A DNA stretch of 64,000 nt from Diphasiastrum complanatum (GCA_029204225.1 CM055104.1:21175761-21239760); one strand, 5' to 3'. Positions 35,001-46,019 are shown, counted from the stretch's first letter. The notes: generated by a model from the sequence alone, not told the origin. Numbers and translations are program-made.

Positions 35001-38000
35001 TTTGACTTGCTACATTCTCTTAGATGATAAACCTCTACTAGCTCCAATAGCAGATAAGAAAATAGAGCAGGAAGCAGTTGCATCCAATGGCACCGAGGTA
35101 TGAAAATCAGCACTTTCTAGCAACTAATAAGTCACCGCTCAACAAAATCGAAGCTGTGGGATCTTCACAAACATTATGAATTAATTCTGCTAATGAGTGG
35201 TTGGTTATTGAAACTAAACTTTATAAATAAAAAAGTAGTTTTCATTTGTGCCGCTAGCTACTTAGTTTTAAAGACTTGATAGCAGCCAAGCTGCCCTACA
35301 GGGAAAGTTCCATGTAGAGAAAGATGGGAGACCTTTCGGAAAAGCTGCATGCCACTTGTGTTTTTACTCCTGAAAATCACATCAAGGTGAGGTACACATC
35401 TGGTCCACTTCATAAGCATGGAGGACAACATTTGCTGAAGCTGGGAAGTGCTTTAATGTGATGGCTATCCAATCATACTAATGTTATACAATCGATTTTT
35501 AGCTACTTGACAATGTCAAACTTTCTTTAGAGACCCCACAATCCTGCACAGTTGCAAAAGGCCGGTCGCTTGAAACATTTCCCGCTTGAACAGAATTTTC
35601 TTTTTTACATTATTTTCTCCAAGTTCGTCCTTAGTATTGCCTCATAAATAAACTACTGCAATCAGTAAAATCCAGGATAATGAAACACAAAGACATTCAG
35701 CCCTTTTAAAAAATAACCAGAACGGCAACTGCATGGAAGACAAACTCAGTTACTTTAGATCAGGAATAAGTGATTTCCAAAGATATCTAAAGCAAGCGAA
35801 TTATATGCATGGCAGTATGCTCCAAAAAGTTCCCCTTTGGCTTTGTGTATTCAAAGTTTAAACTTTTTGAGCCTTATCATAACTATATGGCATGTGGTTG
35901 ACAGCAAAAAGCTTCCTGAACAAAGACTTTTTAGAAAACTTAAGAACAACAAAATCTTTTCAAGTCAAACGTTCTTCATCAGCAAAGAAACTTTATAAAA
36001 AGAAATAAAATACACATTCGACATGCTTTAGAGTATAAGTGCACAGAGTAAAGAGCTACTGGGCACTATGCATTAGGATTCTGGAAATCAATCAGAGATA
36101 TCTATAGCATGAAGCTTCTCCTGCCGCGCATCCTCAGATTTGAACAGAAAATATTATTTGCATGGTTTGAAGTTCAGGTATCTCACTGGATCTTATTTTT
36201 CAGCTCCAAGCTATCTTCAATCAATCTGGTGATAAAGCCCACCTCACCCCCTGGACAAACCATCTCCTCCTTAGTTCCACCACATGCAGTGCGAGGATTT
36301 GCCCCTGCCTCTTCCATTGTCTCAAAAAATGGTGGATTGCACATGCAAAAATCAAACATTTCTCCTTCTTTCACAACACCAACTAGTATAGCAGGTGACT
36401 TCAATGGAACTTCTAATGAATGGCAGCTTGTGGCAATACCCTCAGCAGTCCTTAGGTTGCCCTCAAATGCCAAACCAATATGTTTCAATTTCTCAGGAGG
36501 GTCCTCGTCCACAATAACTGGATTAGACACAGAACTAGCATGGGCTGTTGATGGATTTAAATCCCTATCCATCTCAAAAGGAGTGCCTTTTGTGTCTCCA
36601 ATCAGAGCTTTTGATGTGCATGTGCCTTCACGAGCAACTTCAAAGTCATCCCAACTTGATTTCCGTACTGTTATCAGTTCTGCAATGGACGGATTGGCTT
36701 GAACATTTTTCAGTGCCCAACCAAGAGCAACAGGTGTTATGTCTGCATTCAAAACAGGAACCCAAATTACACAGTTTCATATATCGATATCAATGTAGCA
36801 CGACAATACAAGATAGCAAATAGCAATCCCCTAAGAAAAACGCTGAATGGAGATCATATATCATAGCATAAGTAGCTTCCTACTATTCTAATTATACTAG
36901 GTAGAGGCCCTTAGAAAAACTTCTAGGGTTCTAGGTCCCAAGAAAGTCATGCTTACAACTGTCAGAAATGGTGAACTCCTGCAAATTTGTCGCAGCACAA
37001 ACAAGACACGAAGGTCGAACAATTCGCGACAGTCAACATGACTTTGACTCGAAGCACGAACAAGAACAATTCGCAACAGTCAACGTGTCTTTGACTCGAA
37101 GCACGAACGATTCGCGAATCAATCGCGAATCGCAAACACACCTCCAGGACCGCAAAGCCGAAAAAGGGACGCGAAACAAAAACTACAAAAAGAACGAAAG
37201 CAAACGGGAGATTACGAAACAGACGAAGGAAAATCTTTCGCGCTGCTAGCTGGCAACTCAACGGGCTTCACGCCCAGCTGAAACGAGTAGCAACGACACA
37301 GACTAACTAACTAGTTGATTAGCGTTAACTAGCAATGTGATTCTATGTTTAGCTATCTTGTAAACTCCACATACTGGAGGTATAAACGATCCTCTCTGGA
37401 TCATAGAAAAAGGGGGGAATATAGAGATCTATAAGAGACAGAGAGAGACGTAGCGAATAGAGTAAGAAAGAAAAGACACCATAGTTGTGCATGAAAGTCT
37501 GCAACGAGCAGAACACAACGAAAGTAGAATGTCATTCCGCCAATGAGCGTGACACTGACGAATTCACTCTAAACTAGAACTGATAATTCAGTCACTCTAC
37601 TTTCGTGCATCTTGTCTTATGCTGTATATCATGATTGCTAGAATAATATGTTCTGTGATGCGTAGTCGAGTGTCTGGGATCCTGTAAGGGCTTCCGCACA
37701 AAAGAAAATTAAAAGACAGAAAATTGTTCGTGATAAAGAAGACGAAGTGAGGACGAACACGAATCAATCCCACGCACGCGCTCCCGCGACATGGTATCAG
37801 AGCCACCAGGTTGTCACTACTAATATCCCAGCAGTGATTCTTCCAGACAACATAATATGGCTACGACAATCCAGACCAGAGTAGCAATCAGTCTCGATGG
37901 CGCAAATTACAGAATTTGGAAATTCAAAATCAAAACACTCTTGAAGGGCGAAGGCATCTGGTCGGTGACCGAGCTCTCAGAGGTGCAGCCTCCAGAGGGA

Positions 38001-41000
38001 GACCCGAGGAGAGCTGAATGGATCAGAAAGGATGAGCACGCAATGGTGATCATCGTTTCGTCCATAAATGAAGATCTACTCATGCAGATTGAAGACTGCG
38101 AAAGCAGTCATGTAGCATGGGAAAGATTAAAGCAAAAGTATGAAGTGAGGACTACAGCTTCAGTCATGCACCTTCACAATCAGCTGCAATCAATACGGTG
38201 GGATGGCAACCAGTTGGATCAGCACGTTGAGAAGATCAGAACGATCTTCGCTCAACTCGCTGCATCAGGACAGGAGCACCAGGTCCCAACACCACAGCAG
38301 CTGATGTACTTCATGAAATCTCTACCGAACCTATCAGCCACTGAGAATGCTCATACTGAGTCTACCAGATATGACATTCGACAAAGCAGTCAGTCTTGTC
38401 GCTGATGAGAGACGAAGGAGAGGGAAGCAGTGATCAAGAGAAGGCTCTCTTCACGAAAGGCAAGAAGAAGAACAAAAGCAAGCCAAGATTCAAGACGACG
38501 AAGTCCTCGAATCAACAATCTTCTTCCTGCGATCACTGCCACAAACCAAGCCATACAGCCAACAAATGTTGGTTCAATCCAGCAATACCTTGCATGCACT
38601 GCAAGAAAAAAGGGCATTCTGCATACGATTGCAAATTCAACCCAAAAAGAAAAAACAAAGCTGAAAAAGCAAACGTTGCAAAATCTTCCAAAGTTGCAGA
38701 AAGAGGAGACGAAGCTTTCACGATACTCGACGAAGCTTCGACAAGCTAATCCGAACATGACTATGACGTGGTCATCGATTCAGGAGCAACATCTCACATA
38801 ACCTGCAACAAGAAGATCTTGATCAACTTTCGCGAACTCGAAAACGACAAAGCGGTGATTCTAGGCGATGGAAGCAGACACGATGTCAAAGGCATCGGCT
38901 CTCTACAGCTACGAACATTGTCAGGCCAAGCAGAGCTGCCAGGAGCACTCTATGTGCCCTCACTCAAAAAAGATCTGCTATCTGTCTCCAAGATGGCAGA
39001 TCTAGGCATTCGAGTTTTGTTGTATGATCGAGAAGACGACAAACAAGTTGTTGACGGTCGGATGCAGAGAAGGAAACCTCTACCAGGCCAAAATAATCAG
39101 CAACTCTGATAGCATATTAAATGCTTCAGAAAACGAAGATCAGCTCTGGCATAGGAGATTGTATCATATGAACATGTGGAGCCTGTACGACATGAGCACA
39201 AAGGACATTGTCACAGGTCTCAAAATATCAATCCCCGAGGCTGAGTTCTGCAAAGCTTGTCAGAAAGGCAAGCAACATCGGAATCCATTTACACATGAAG
39301 GAAGAAGAGCCAAGGAAGTTCTTGAGCTTGTCCACTCTGATGTGTGTGGACCGATGAAAACAGATTCGCTCTCGGGTTCGAAATATTTTCTAACGTTCAT
39401 AGATGATTACAGTCGAATGACCACGATCTACTACTTGAAGAAGAAATCCGAAGTATTTGATTCTTTCAAGAAGTTCGTGGCATTCGCGGAGCGACACACC
39501 TCAAAAAGGATACAGATCCTTAGATCTGACAATGGAGGTGAAAAGCACAGAATTCTCAAGATTCTGCAAAAAACAGGGGATTGAACACCAGTTCGCTCCT
39601 ACATACACACCAGAATACAACGGTGTGGCAGAAAGAAAAAACAGAACGCTAGTCGAAGGAGCCAGATGCATGATGGCACAGGCGCAATTGCCAGGCCAAT
39701 TCTGGGCCGAAGCAATAGCTGCAGCAGTACATCTGCAGAATAGATCAACAACGATAGCGCTGGAGAACAAAACACCATACGAGATGTGGACAGGCAGAAA
39801 GCCTGACCTGTCATACGCACGAGTGTTTGGATGTGCAGCATACAAGCACATTCCAAAGGAAAAGAGAAGCAAGCTCGAAGACAAATCCGAGCAAACAATC
39901 ATGGTCGGCTACTCGAACGGAACACATGTGTACAAACTCTACGATCCAACCACGAAGAAGGTTGTTTCAAACAGAGATGTGAAGTTCGACGAGTCCACAT
40001 TCCCTGGACTGAAAGACGAAAGAGGCCATGAGATCTTCACACTGCTGCCTATTCAAGAGGGAGATCGAGGACAGTCATCAAATCAGAATGCAGGACCCCA
40101 AACTCCATAGCAGCAGGAAACAGCAGATCGATCCCAACGAACAAGAAATGTTCGAGCAATGACGAAATGAACCTCGAAGGTCAACCAGACAAAGAAGACC
40201 TCCAGACCGCTATTCTGACAATCTTCAATGGAGCGAAGACACGCAGTTCGAGTATTGCAGCTTCACAGAAGAACCAGCTACATACCAAGAAGCTATCCAG
40301 AGTCTAGAGGGAGAATTCTGGAAACAGGCAATGTCAGAAGAGATCGAGTCGGAGTCGATGAGGCGAAACGAGGCATGGACATTAGAGCCACTGCCAGAAA
40401 ACAGAAAAGTAGTCGACTGCAAATGGGTGTACAAGAAGAAGCTGAAATCAAATGGCACCATTGGCCGCTACAAAGCAAGGCTTGTCGCGAAGGGCTACAC
40501 GCAGAGATATGGTGTCGACTATTTCGACACATATTCGCCCACGGTCAAGATGACAAGCATAAGGCTGCTCCTTGCATACGCCACACAGTACAATCTAGAA
40601 ATTCACCAGATTGATGTGAAAACAGCGTTTCTCCACTACAGAGCTAGAAACGAAGAGAAAGGATTCGAGCTGCATCACTACAGTGATGCGAGCTGGGCGA
40701 GCTGCAAAGATGACAGCAAGTCCATTACTGGAGGATGTACGATGGCGTGCGGAGCTGCAATCAGCTGGATATGCAAAAAGTAAACCTTGGTAGCTCAATC
40801 CTCTTGCGAAGCTGAGTATGTTGCAGCCTCGAAAGTGGCGAATGAGATAGTGTGGCTGCAAATGATGTTGGAGGCAATCGGGATACCACAAGAGGGGCCA
40901 AGCACGATGATGATGGACTCTCAGAGTGCCATCTATTTGTCCCAGGATCCTGTCTTCCATTCAAAGACGAAGCACATTCCTCTAAAGTACCATCATATTC

Positions 41001-44000
41001 GAGATTTGATCTCGAAAGGAGAGCTCCAGGTCCAGTTCATAAAATCAGAAAATATGATTGCAGCTCTCCTCATGAAACCGCTTGACAAGCCACTCTTTAC
41101 CAAGCAAAGAGAGGCAATTGGATTAAACGAACAAATCTGCAAGATTCAAGAGGAAGTGTCAGAAATGGTGAACTCCTGCAACTTTGTCGCAGCACGAACA
41201 AGACACGAAGGTCGAACAATTCGCGACAGTCAACATGACTTTGACTCGAAGCACGAACGAGAACAATTCGCGACAATCAACGTGTCTTTGACTCGAAGCA
41301 CGAACGATTCATGAATCAATCGCGAATCGCAAACACACCTCCAGAACCGCAAAGCCGAAAAAGGGACGCGAAACGAAAACTACGAAAAGAACGAAAGCAA
41401 ACAAGAGACTACAAAACAGACGAAGGAAAATCTTTCGCGCTGCCAGCTGGCAGCTCAACGGGCTTCACGCCCAGCTGAAACGAGTAGCAACAACACAGAC
41501 TAACTAACTAGTTGATTAGCGTTAACTAGCAATGTAATTCTATGTTCAGCTATCTTGTAAACTCCACATAGTGGAGGTATAAACGATCCTCTCTGGATCA
41601 TAAAAAAAGGGGGGAATACAGAGATCTGTAAGAGACAGAGAGAGACGTAGTGAATAGAGTAAGAAAGAAAAGACACCATAGTTGTGCATGAAAGTCTGCC
41701 AACGAGCAGAACACAGCGAAAGAGTAGAATGTCATTCCGCCAACGAGCATGACACTGACGAATTCACTCTAAACTAAAACTGATAATTCAGTCACTCTAT
41801 TTTCGTGCATCTTGTCTTGTGTTGTATATCATGATTGCTAGAATAGAATATGTTCTGTGATGCATACTCAAGTGTCTGGAATCCTGTAAGGGCTTCCGCA
41901 CACAAGAAAATTAAAAGACAAAAAATTCTTCGCGATAAAGAAGACGAAGTGAGGAAGAACACGAATCAGTCCCACGCACGCGCTCCTGCGACAACAACTT
42001 GGTATATGGCCCAAGTCCTTAAGGTTGTCTGTGGTGTCTTTAACATTCCCCAACTAGGAAAAACATTGCCCACCTCAATCAACACTAGCGGGAGTTGCTA
42101 ACTATAGGCGGGCCAGGTCCCTTAGATACTTAGAATCAACCGGAGCCCAGGGGTCAAAAAGCTCGTTGGGCCGAGTTGATTTAAGAATTGGATATGAAGA
42201 CAAGGTGCCAAAGGCAAGTTATGGATTGTTGCAGTTGTGCTTAGTCCAGTGTCTGTGATTAACAGGTTGACTTTTCATAAATTTTGTGGTGACTTTCTCA
42301 AGTCCTTGAGGGGCAAATGTGCGCATGACGTCCATTTCTTGGAAATTTGGAGAGCTCTCAATTAAAGGTCCTCACAAGCGTCGAGGCATGTAAATTTTTA
42401 AATTCTTGGATATCCATCACTTGAACTATCATTGCACTCGATGATTTTTGCACTCAGTGTCATATGTTAAGACACACAATCTACCTTTGTAGATAAATCA
42501 CCATCTTCAATGATATACTTTTTCCACTTCCTTCCTTAGAGATCTTTAGTTAAGGTCCCATCCTTGGCACCTTCCAAGTGTATTCTTGGATACCTCATGC
42601 TCAAAATCAGGTGTCCTTTTGAACCACTTATCTGCCACAAGTGTCCTTTTAAGTGCATTGCCCGCAATTGTAAGTTCACTACAGAAACTCTATCTCAACA
42701 CCATCCAACGTACTTTTGGATATCTCATTTCTCACAACAAGTGTACTCTTAAATGCTTCACCTTCAACAAGTGTGAAGTTACGAGACTTCCAAGAACGTG
42801 TGATCACATGCTAGAAGTGTTAATTGAATAAGCTAGAGAGTCTAAAAGTAGGAAGCCTTTTGCATCCCTACATTTCATGTTACAAATGAGAGTATCTCCA
42901 TGAAATTGTTGTTAGATCACCCAAGACAAAGGGCGCATGACTGGTTTTGATAGTACTTTTGCAGTGATGTCTACAAGTACATGGTTGAGTGATGATTGAC
43001 CAATCTACTCATCTTAGTTCTCCTATCTTCTTCCCTCTTCCCTTGACCAAATGTATAAATGCTTTTTCTTGTCTAAGGCCCTGTCATGGTCTCAACCATG
43101 ATAGCAATCAACCATAACAGACAAACAAACACCCAAAAGTACAAACATACTTTAAAAACTTCCGAGTCATGAGACATGCATACTTCACAATAATTGTCAC
43201 ATTCCATGCCCCAACTAGTCGTCAACACACCATATCTTACCCTGTTTAAACCATACTTCTCAGGTGAGACCATGACCAGTTTACACTAAGCTAACATTAT
43301 GTCTCTTGCAAAAACACACTTGAGCAAAAGGATCACTTTTCCACCATCCACTCATATTCCAAGTAACAAACACACATTAATTCCAACCCTTCTATCACAT
43401 TAACGAAATTTGTAATTTTAGCATTGACCTACCAAGCTTCACTATCTCCTACTCGTAAGGATGTTATCCTTAAAAATATTACACTGCTAACAACAATGCA
43501 AACATTTTGTGAATCAAATGGAAATTGTCATAACATCAGGTATAAAATTGCACACAACCTCCTACTACCACTATTTTTCTTCATACTTGGTGTTGATAAG
43601 CATGAAGCCAAGATTTATATTAAGATTATTGATGACTTGCCCATGCATGCATATTTGTTGATGGCCTTGATTGAAGTTCATCTCTACGTATTCAATGCAA
43701 CAAAGTTACATGCCTCTTTTTCCTCCATGACCTTCTCGTGGCCTTAGCTACATTCTCATGCACCTTCCTTGACTCTTTCCTTTTTGCAAACTTTGTTTGG
43801 CATCTACAGTTTTGCAATGTCATATTCAGAATGTACATTTCTAAAACACCTACAGCATCATCATTTTTTCACTTTTGATAAGCAAACATTGATAACAATG
43901 AATTTAGTCATGTAAGAGAGTTAAAAAAAGGTAAATACGTTTCATTTAACCATTATTTGGGGCCTCATTCCCCAAAGTACAATCAGTGTTTATTACTTTA

Positions 44001-45267
44001 CATTGCTTAACGATAGGAAGTCAAACTTTCAAGTTCACAAAAGGCAAAACAACTTTCGCTACTACTTGAGAAGTCATGTATAAGCAATCACATGTTGCTA
44101 CTAGTAAATGTGCTAAAACAAGACATGCACGTCAATTGTACAATTACTCTATAAAAATTTAAAATTTTTATTGGTTGGGACAATTATGCATTACAATTAT
44201 CTATCTGCATCATCCATAAGAAAAACTTAAGTTGGCAGCTACTCAAAAAGACCGTTGGAACTCAAATTTGCCAATATGATGTTGGGATTCAGCAAAAGCA
44301 TCCCATGCCCTTTCTAATCCCTATTACAGCTTAGAATGATATACAGACTTAAGATGTAAGTTTTTCAGTGGCTCCCAACAACAAGAATGTTTTTTTATTG
44401 TGTTCAATTTCAACATGTTAAATTTTGATTTATTATACACCTTGTAAAACAGCATACAACTGAAACATCTGAACAGAATAAAAGCATCTGGAAAAGAGCG
44501 ACTGGAAACTGGCCAACCTGTACCAACAAAGCTCCAGCCATTCAACGAGGCTCCTAATAAAGGATAAATACAATTAGCTCCCGTTCCAATATCAAGACCA
44601 ACAATCGTTTGTCTTTGTTCATACCGTGGAGACGGAGACAACGACAATAAATCTTCAATCCAATGGATATAGTTCACTCGGTTGGGAACGGTAGGACACA
44701 ATTGGCCGTCCGGTATCCACCTAGCCTCCAGCCACATTTCAAATCTCAGTAACATCTATAAAGGAAGTATAAATGCCAATACTTGAGATATTACTATTAC
44801 AAGTTCAAACATCAACTAGAAACCATAATGTAGCATGCGTTCCTATTATCACTAATATTCCAAACATCAACCATATACACTTCTGTACCATTCGTTCTTG
44901 TTGTTATTATTAGTCCAACAACCATAAACAGTAACCTACCGTTCATCAATATACTTTATAATTCCAAACATCAACCATACACAATAATGTACCATTTGAT
45001 GCCATAGTCATGCTCTAGCAAAACTTTAGTAAGCTCCCTCGTTGCACAGTAATCCGTCCAATCGATCCTTGCGCTCCCGTAAGATGTCCACGAAACGTAT
45101 TGCTTGAAAGATGGATAAAGGTTTGCTAGGATATTGAAATCCGGAGGATTTTCCGCATACTTATTCCTGGGATGCATTGTCTTCTTCTTCATCGATCTGC
45201 CTTTGAAATCTCTTTGCTTCCCATGAACTCCACCAGAATCCCGCACCGATTCTGGCTGATCGTCCAT
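32038..45267 (-). CDS. FIO1: METTL16/FIONA1 family U6 snRNA N6-adenosine methyltransferase, spliced over 13 kb
   Basis: Seven exons join in phase: 45267-44993, 44720-44518, 36742-36187, 34732-34522, 34231-34124, 33980-33864 and 32112-32042. All introns are GT-AG. About 513 codons are assembled. Visible features are the N-terminal METTL16 signature (MHPRNKYAENPPDF, residues 30-43), TVPNRVNYIHWIEDLL (102-117), SAM-binding LDIGTGANCIYPLLG (134-148), the NPPF methyl-transfer motif (295-298) with EAGANPRTACGGT after it, and TEFVQGRTSRWGLAWSF in exon 4. The family methylates A43 of U6 snRNA in the nucleus. In Arabidopsis FIO1 affects splicing, clock period and flowering. About 80 extra residues sit between the SAM motif and NPPF, in the region that is also a loop in relatives. 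The last exon is uncertain: exon 7 ends at a perfect GTGAGT donor, but unspliced reading gives Lys then TGA at 32040-32038. Intron 2 is 7.8 kb and carries an antisense copia. The orthology is well supported; intactness of the 3' end is not proven. Confidence 0.9.
32042..32112 (-). CDS. FIO1: METTL16/FIO1 exon 7 (possible terminal exon)
   Basis: A pyrimidine-rich acceptor (TCTCTCTTCAAAACAG|G) and donor GGCAA|GTGAGT bound VFQQAPGAVLIKASLSKAENYAG. FxVxVFQQxPGxxLVKGSL-type sequence is, as I recall, the family's C-terminal domain. Unspliced, the frame stops at once (AAG TGA). Relatives usually continue with a helical segment after this point, and I could not find that exon further left. Confidence 0.75.
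32113..33240. other. METTL16 intron 6 remainder with possible LTR-like sequence
   Basis: A TATACTTG/TAACTTGTAAG-rich stretch near 32640-32720 and the CTCTCTCTTGC..TGTGTTCTACTCC stretch near 32917-32942 look like a copia LTR interior. No clear ends or target duplication were found. Confidence 0.25.
33241..33480 (-). other. FIO1: intron 6 segment with a diverged internal duplication
   Basis: An open minus-strand frame (33479-33318) contains KQLRMSKKTNQSNHLES. About 125 bp further on, in another frame, KQLRMSKKINELNHLD recurs. The flanking exons join in phase without it, so I treat it as intronic, although a GTCAG|GGC acceptor in the right phase exists at 33479 and an alternative last exon is possible. 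Confidence 0.4.
33864..33980 (-). CDS. FIO1: METTL16/FIO1 exon 6 (39 codons)
   Basis: The acceptor ATCTGCAG|TTGCC and donor GTTGTG|GTATGT bound LPPLKRSRAISSSTEKNYF...CTMSFKVV. The basic LKRSR could be nuclear-localising (inference). Phase is 0 at both ends, and the end SFKVV joins directly to VFQQAPGAVLIK in exon 7. Confidence 0.8.
34124..34231 (-). CDS. FIO1: METTL16/FIO1 exon 5 (36 codons)
   Basis: The acceptor TTTTATCAG|GGATTG and consensus donor AGT|GTGAGT bound GLRGKCIPTEVLKALALHLE...CKIDMVSYTIS. This is the start of the C-terminal domain, which in METTL16 contributes to U6 binding. Phase is 0 at both ends. Confidence 0.85.
34522..34732 (-). CDS. FIO1: METTL16/FIO1 exon 4
   Basis: The acceptor TTTTGACAG|TTGG gives the junction KNKI-HWYTTMVGQK, matching the family's LxLKxxxxWYxxMLGxK. 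The conserved TEFVQGRTSRWGLAWSF follows, then a variable Pro/Ser stretch and SNNISFLLE. The donor is GAG|GTGCCG, phase 0. Confidence 0.9.
34733..36186. other. METTL16 intron 3, no inserted element recognised
   Basis: This 1.45 kb has no coding signal on either strand and no LTR ends. It appears to be ordinary intron sequence. Confidence 0.5.
36187..36742 (-). CDS. FIO1: METTL16/FIO1 exon 3 (NPPF catalytic motif)
   Basis: The acceptor AATGCAG|ACATAACA completes the Asp codon (FVGTD-ITPVALGWALKNVQ). The exon contains a less conserved acidic loop (about residues 205-255), then FDFCMCNPPFFETMEEAG and CPGGEVGFITRLIEDSLELKNKI. The donor is CA|GTGAGA. The copia 5' LTR starts only 217 bp upstream of this acceptor in gene orientation. 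Confidence 0.92.
36955..36959. repeat. target site duplication ACAAC (left copy)
   Basis: It directly precedes TGTCAG and matches 41994-41998. Confidence 0.95.
36960..37791 (+). repeat. copia 5' LTR (832 bp)
   Basis: The U3 part contains two copies of a 45 bp block (37017-37061 and 37064-37108), each with GTCAAC and TTGACTC. The palindromic ATTCGCGAAT lies just downstream. A TATA-like GGTATAAACG at 37379-37388 is a possible promoter start. Confidence 0.95.
37017..37108 (+). promoter_or_regulatory. tandem U3 repeat with W-box-like TTGAC cores
   Basis: The unit has a period of 47 bp and about 45 bp conserved. Each unit carries GTCAAC and CTTTGACTC, that is, a TTGAC core on each strand. TTGAC(C/T) is the WRKY-factor W-box. 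The arrangement recalls the repeated U3 activator boxes of stress-induced Tnt1/Tto1. Function is inferred. Confidence 0.55.
37792..37804 (+). other. primer binding site, initiator tRNA-Met type
   Basis: TGGTATCAGAGCC starts immediately after the LTR end GCGACA. Confidence 0.95.
37857..38749 (+). pseudogene. copia gag, frameshifted
   Basis: The start codon at 37857 lies 53 bases after the primer site. The UBN2 gag domain is clear (LDGANYRIWKFKIKTLLKGEG, AWERLKQKYEVRTTASVMHL). The frame shifts at about 38350-38400 near the end of that domain. The next frame carries two zinc knuckles, CDHCHKPSHTANKC (about 38530) and CMHCKKKGHSAYDC (about 38595). A TAA at 38747 then interrupts a frame that runs on into protease. 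Confidence 0.9.
38750..41156 (+). pseudogene. copia protease-integrase-(RT deleted)-RNase H
   Basis: Protease shows VVIDSGATSHITC (about 38770). After a frameshift near 39060 come GAG-pre-integrase LWHRRLYHMNMWSLYDM, integrase VHSDVCGPMK and FIDDYSRMTTIYYL, LRSDNGGE, another shift near 39540, then [20 protein letters not shown] and the C-terminal FGCAAYKHIPKEKRSKLEDK. RT begins (KYKARLV-like [20 protein letters not shown]) but jumps at about 40635 from KTAFLH to GFELHHYSDASWA, which already belongs to RNase H. The YVDD palm is therefore lost. RNase H continues (QSSCEAEYVAASK, MDSQSAIYLSQ, KHIPLKYHHIRD) after a stop near 40781, and the frame runs through the purine tract into the 3' LTR. Confidence 0.92.
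41157..41993 (+). repeat. copia 3' LTR (837 bp)
   Basis: Partner of 36960-37791 with the same tandem U3 block (about 41213-41305) and TATA-like box. It differs by many G/A and C/T changes and three short indels. Confidence 0.95.
41994..41998. repeat. target site duplication ACAAC (right copy)
   Basis: It directly follows the LTR end GCGACA and matches 36955-36959. Confidence 0.95.
41999..44517. other. remaining METTL16 intron 2 sequence
   Basis: I see no exon, LTR or transposase signal here. A plus-strand frame of 107 codons (43424-43747) is unsupported. Confidence 0.45.
44518..44720 (-). CDS. FIO1: METTL16/FIO1 exon 2 (SAM-binding motif)
   Basis: The acceptor GCTAG|GTGG restores the Trp codon to give KWWIPDGQLCPTVPNR, as in plant relatives. 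The exon carries the methyltransferase motif I, LDIGTGANCIYPLLG. The donor is ACAG|GTTGGC, leaving one base of an Asp codon. Confidence 0.9.
44993..45267 (-). CDS. FIO1: METTL16/FIO1 exon 1 (start codon exon)
   Basis: The start is taken at MDDQPESV (45267). The frame is open upstream but that part is a hydrophobic, non-conserved UTR-like translation. The exon includes a Lys/Arg-rich segment (KGRSMKKKTMHPRNKY) that may help RNA binding or nuclear entry, then the conserved fold start (FNILANLYPSFKQYV, TRELTKVLLEHDYGIKW). The donor is TG|GTACAT, splitting a Trp codon. Confidence 0.88.
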
Positions 45268-46019
45268 CGTAAATTCTGAAGCTATGACGGACAACAATTT
45301 AACTATCGGGAAAATAATTAACAAGAAAAAAAAATCTACTAAACGCACCAAGATGACATCAGATAAAAGGATAACTTTATGTTTTAGCAATTGTTGAAGT
45401 TCTTTGGTTTGGCCCTATGCAAAAGAGCTAGTATAAATGAACTCTAGAAATGAATACGCTAACTGCTTGTCTTGTCTTGTCTTGCCTGAACGTATGCCTT
45501 GCTCCACTTATCTGTGCTCTGGTATTTCTGATAACTCAAATCGTTAGATATTTGGATCTGATAGCATCCGATTCTCGAATCCTACGCAGGAGGAGGTGAT
45601 TTAGGGCGGTTCTAGACTCTCTTTCTCCGGTTGATACTTTACTCTTTCTTGGGCTTCCTCTCTCTTGGGTGCTATAGGGTTTTCCCTCTTTGATTTGAAT
45701 CTAAGTATCTTTTGTGCATAGTTACTAGTTCAGAGCTCTTTGATTGGCAATTGAGAGGAGTGAAGCTTGATAACATTGCAAAGTGTGCTTAGGTGGACTC
45801 ACTAACAAATTCTCCGTGCAAAGGGCCCTAGGGTGTGAGTCAACACTGAGTTGGTTCTAGGATACATTGAACCTTGGATAAATGTTAGGCCTTGAGAGTA
45901 CCCAAAAACTAACTAATATACACTCTTAACACATATAGAGAGATAACGATTTGTATTCAAAAATTTAATGATCCTTACATTCCAAAATTGCTGAAAATTA
46001 TATGATCATGTGCTCAACC

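Larger units (their letters stand above)
36960..41993 (+). mobile_element. Ty1/copia element with both LTRs and TSD, in METTL16 intron 2, antisense to the gene
   Basis: LTRs at 36960-37791 and 41157-41993 both start TGTCAGAAATGG and end GCGACA. The 5 bp ACAAC flanks the element at 36955-36959 and 41994-41998. The primer site TGGTATCAGAGCC starts at 37792, and a purine tract (AAGAGGAAG) precedes the 3' LTR. The 5034 bp element carries gag, protease, integrase and RNase H, but most of RT is deleted. My hand count gives about 42 substitutions between the LTRs (near 5 percent), mostly transitions, so it is not recent. Confidence 0.97.

Noticed and set aside
39501-39902. Minus-strand frame of 133 codons
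   Set aside because: Antisense shadow of the copia integrase.
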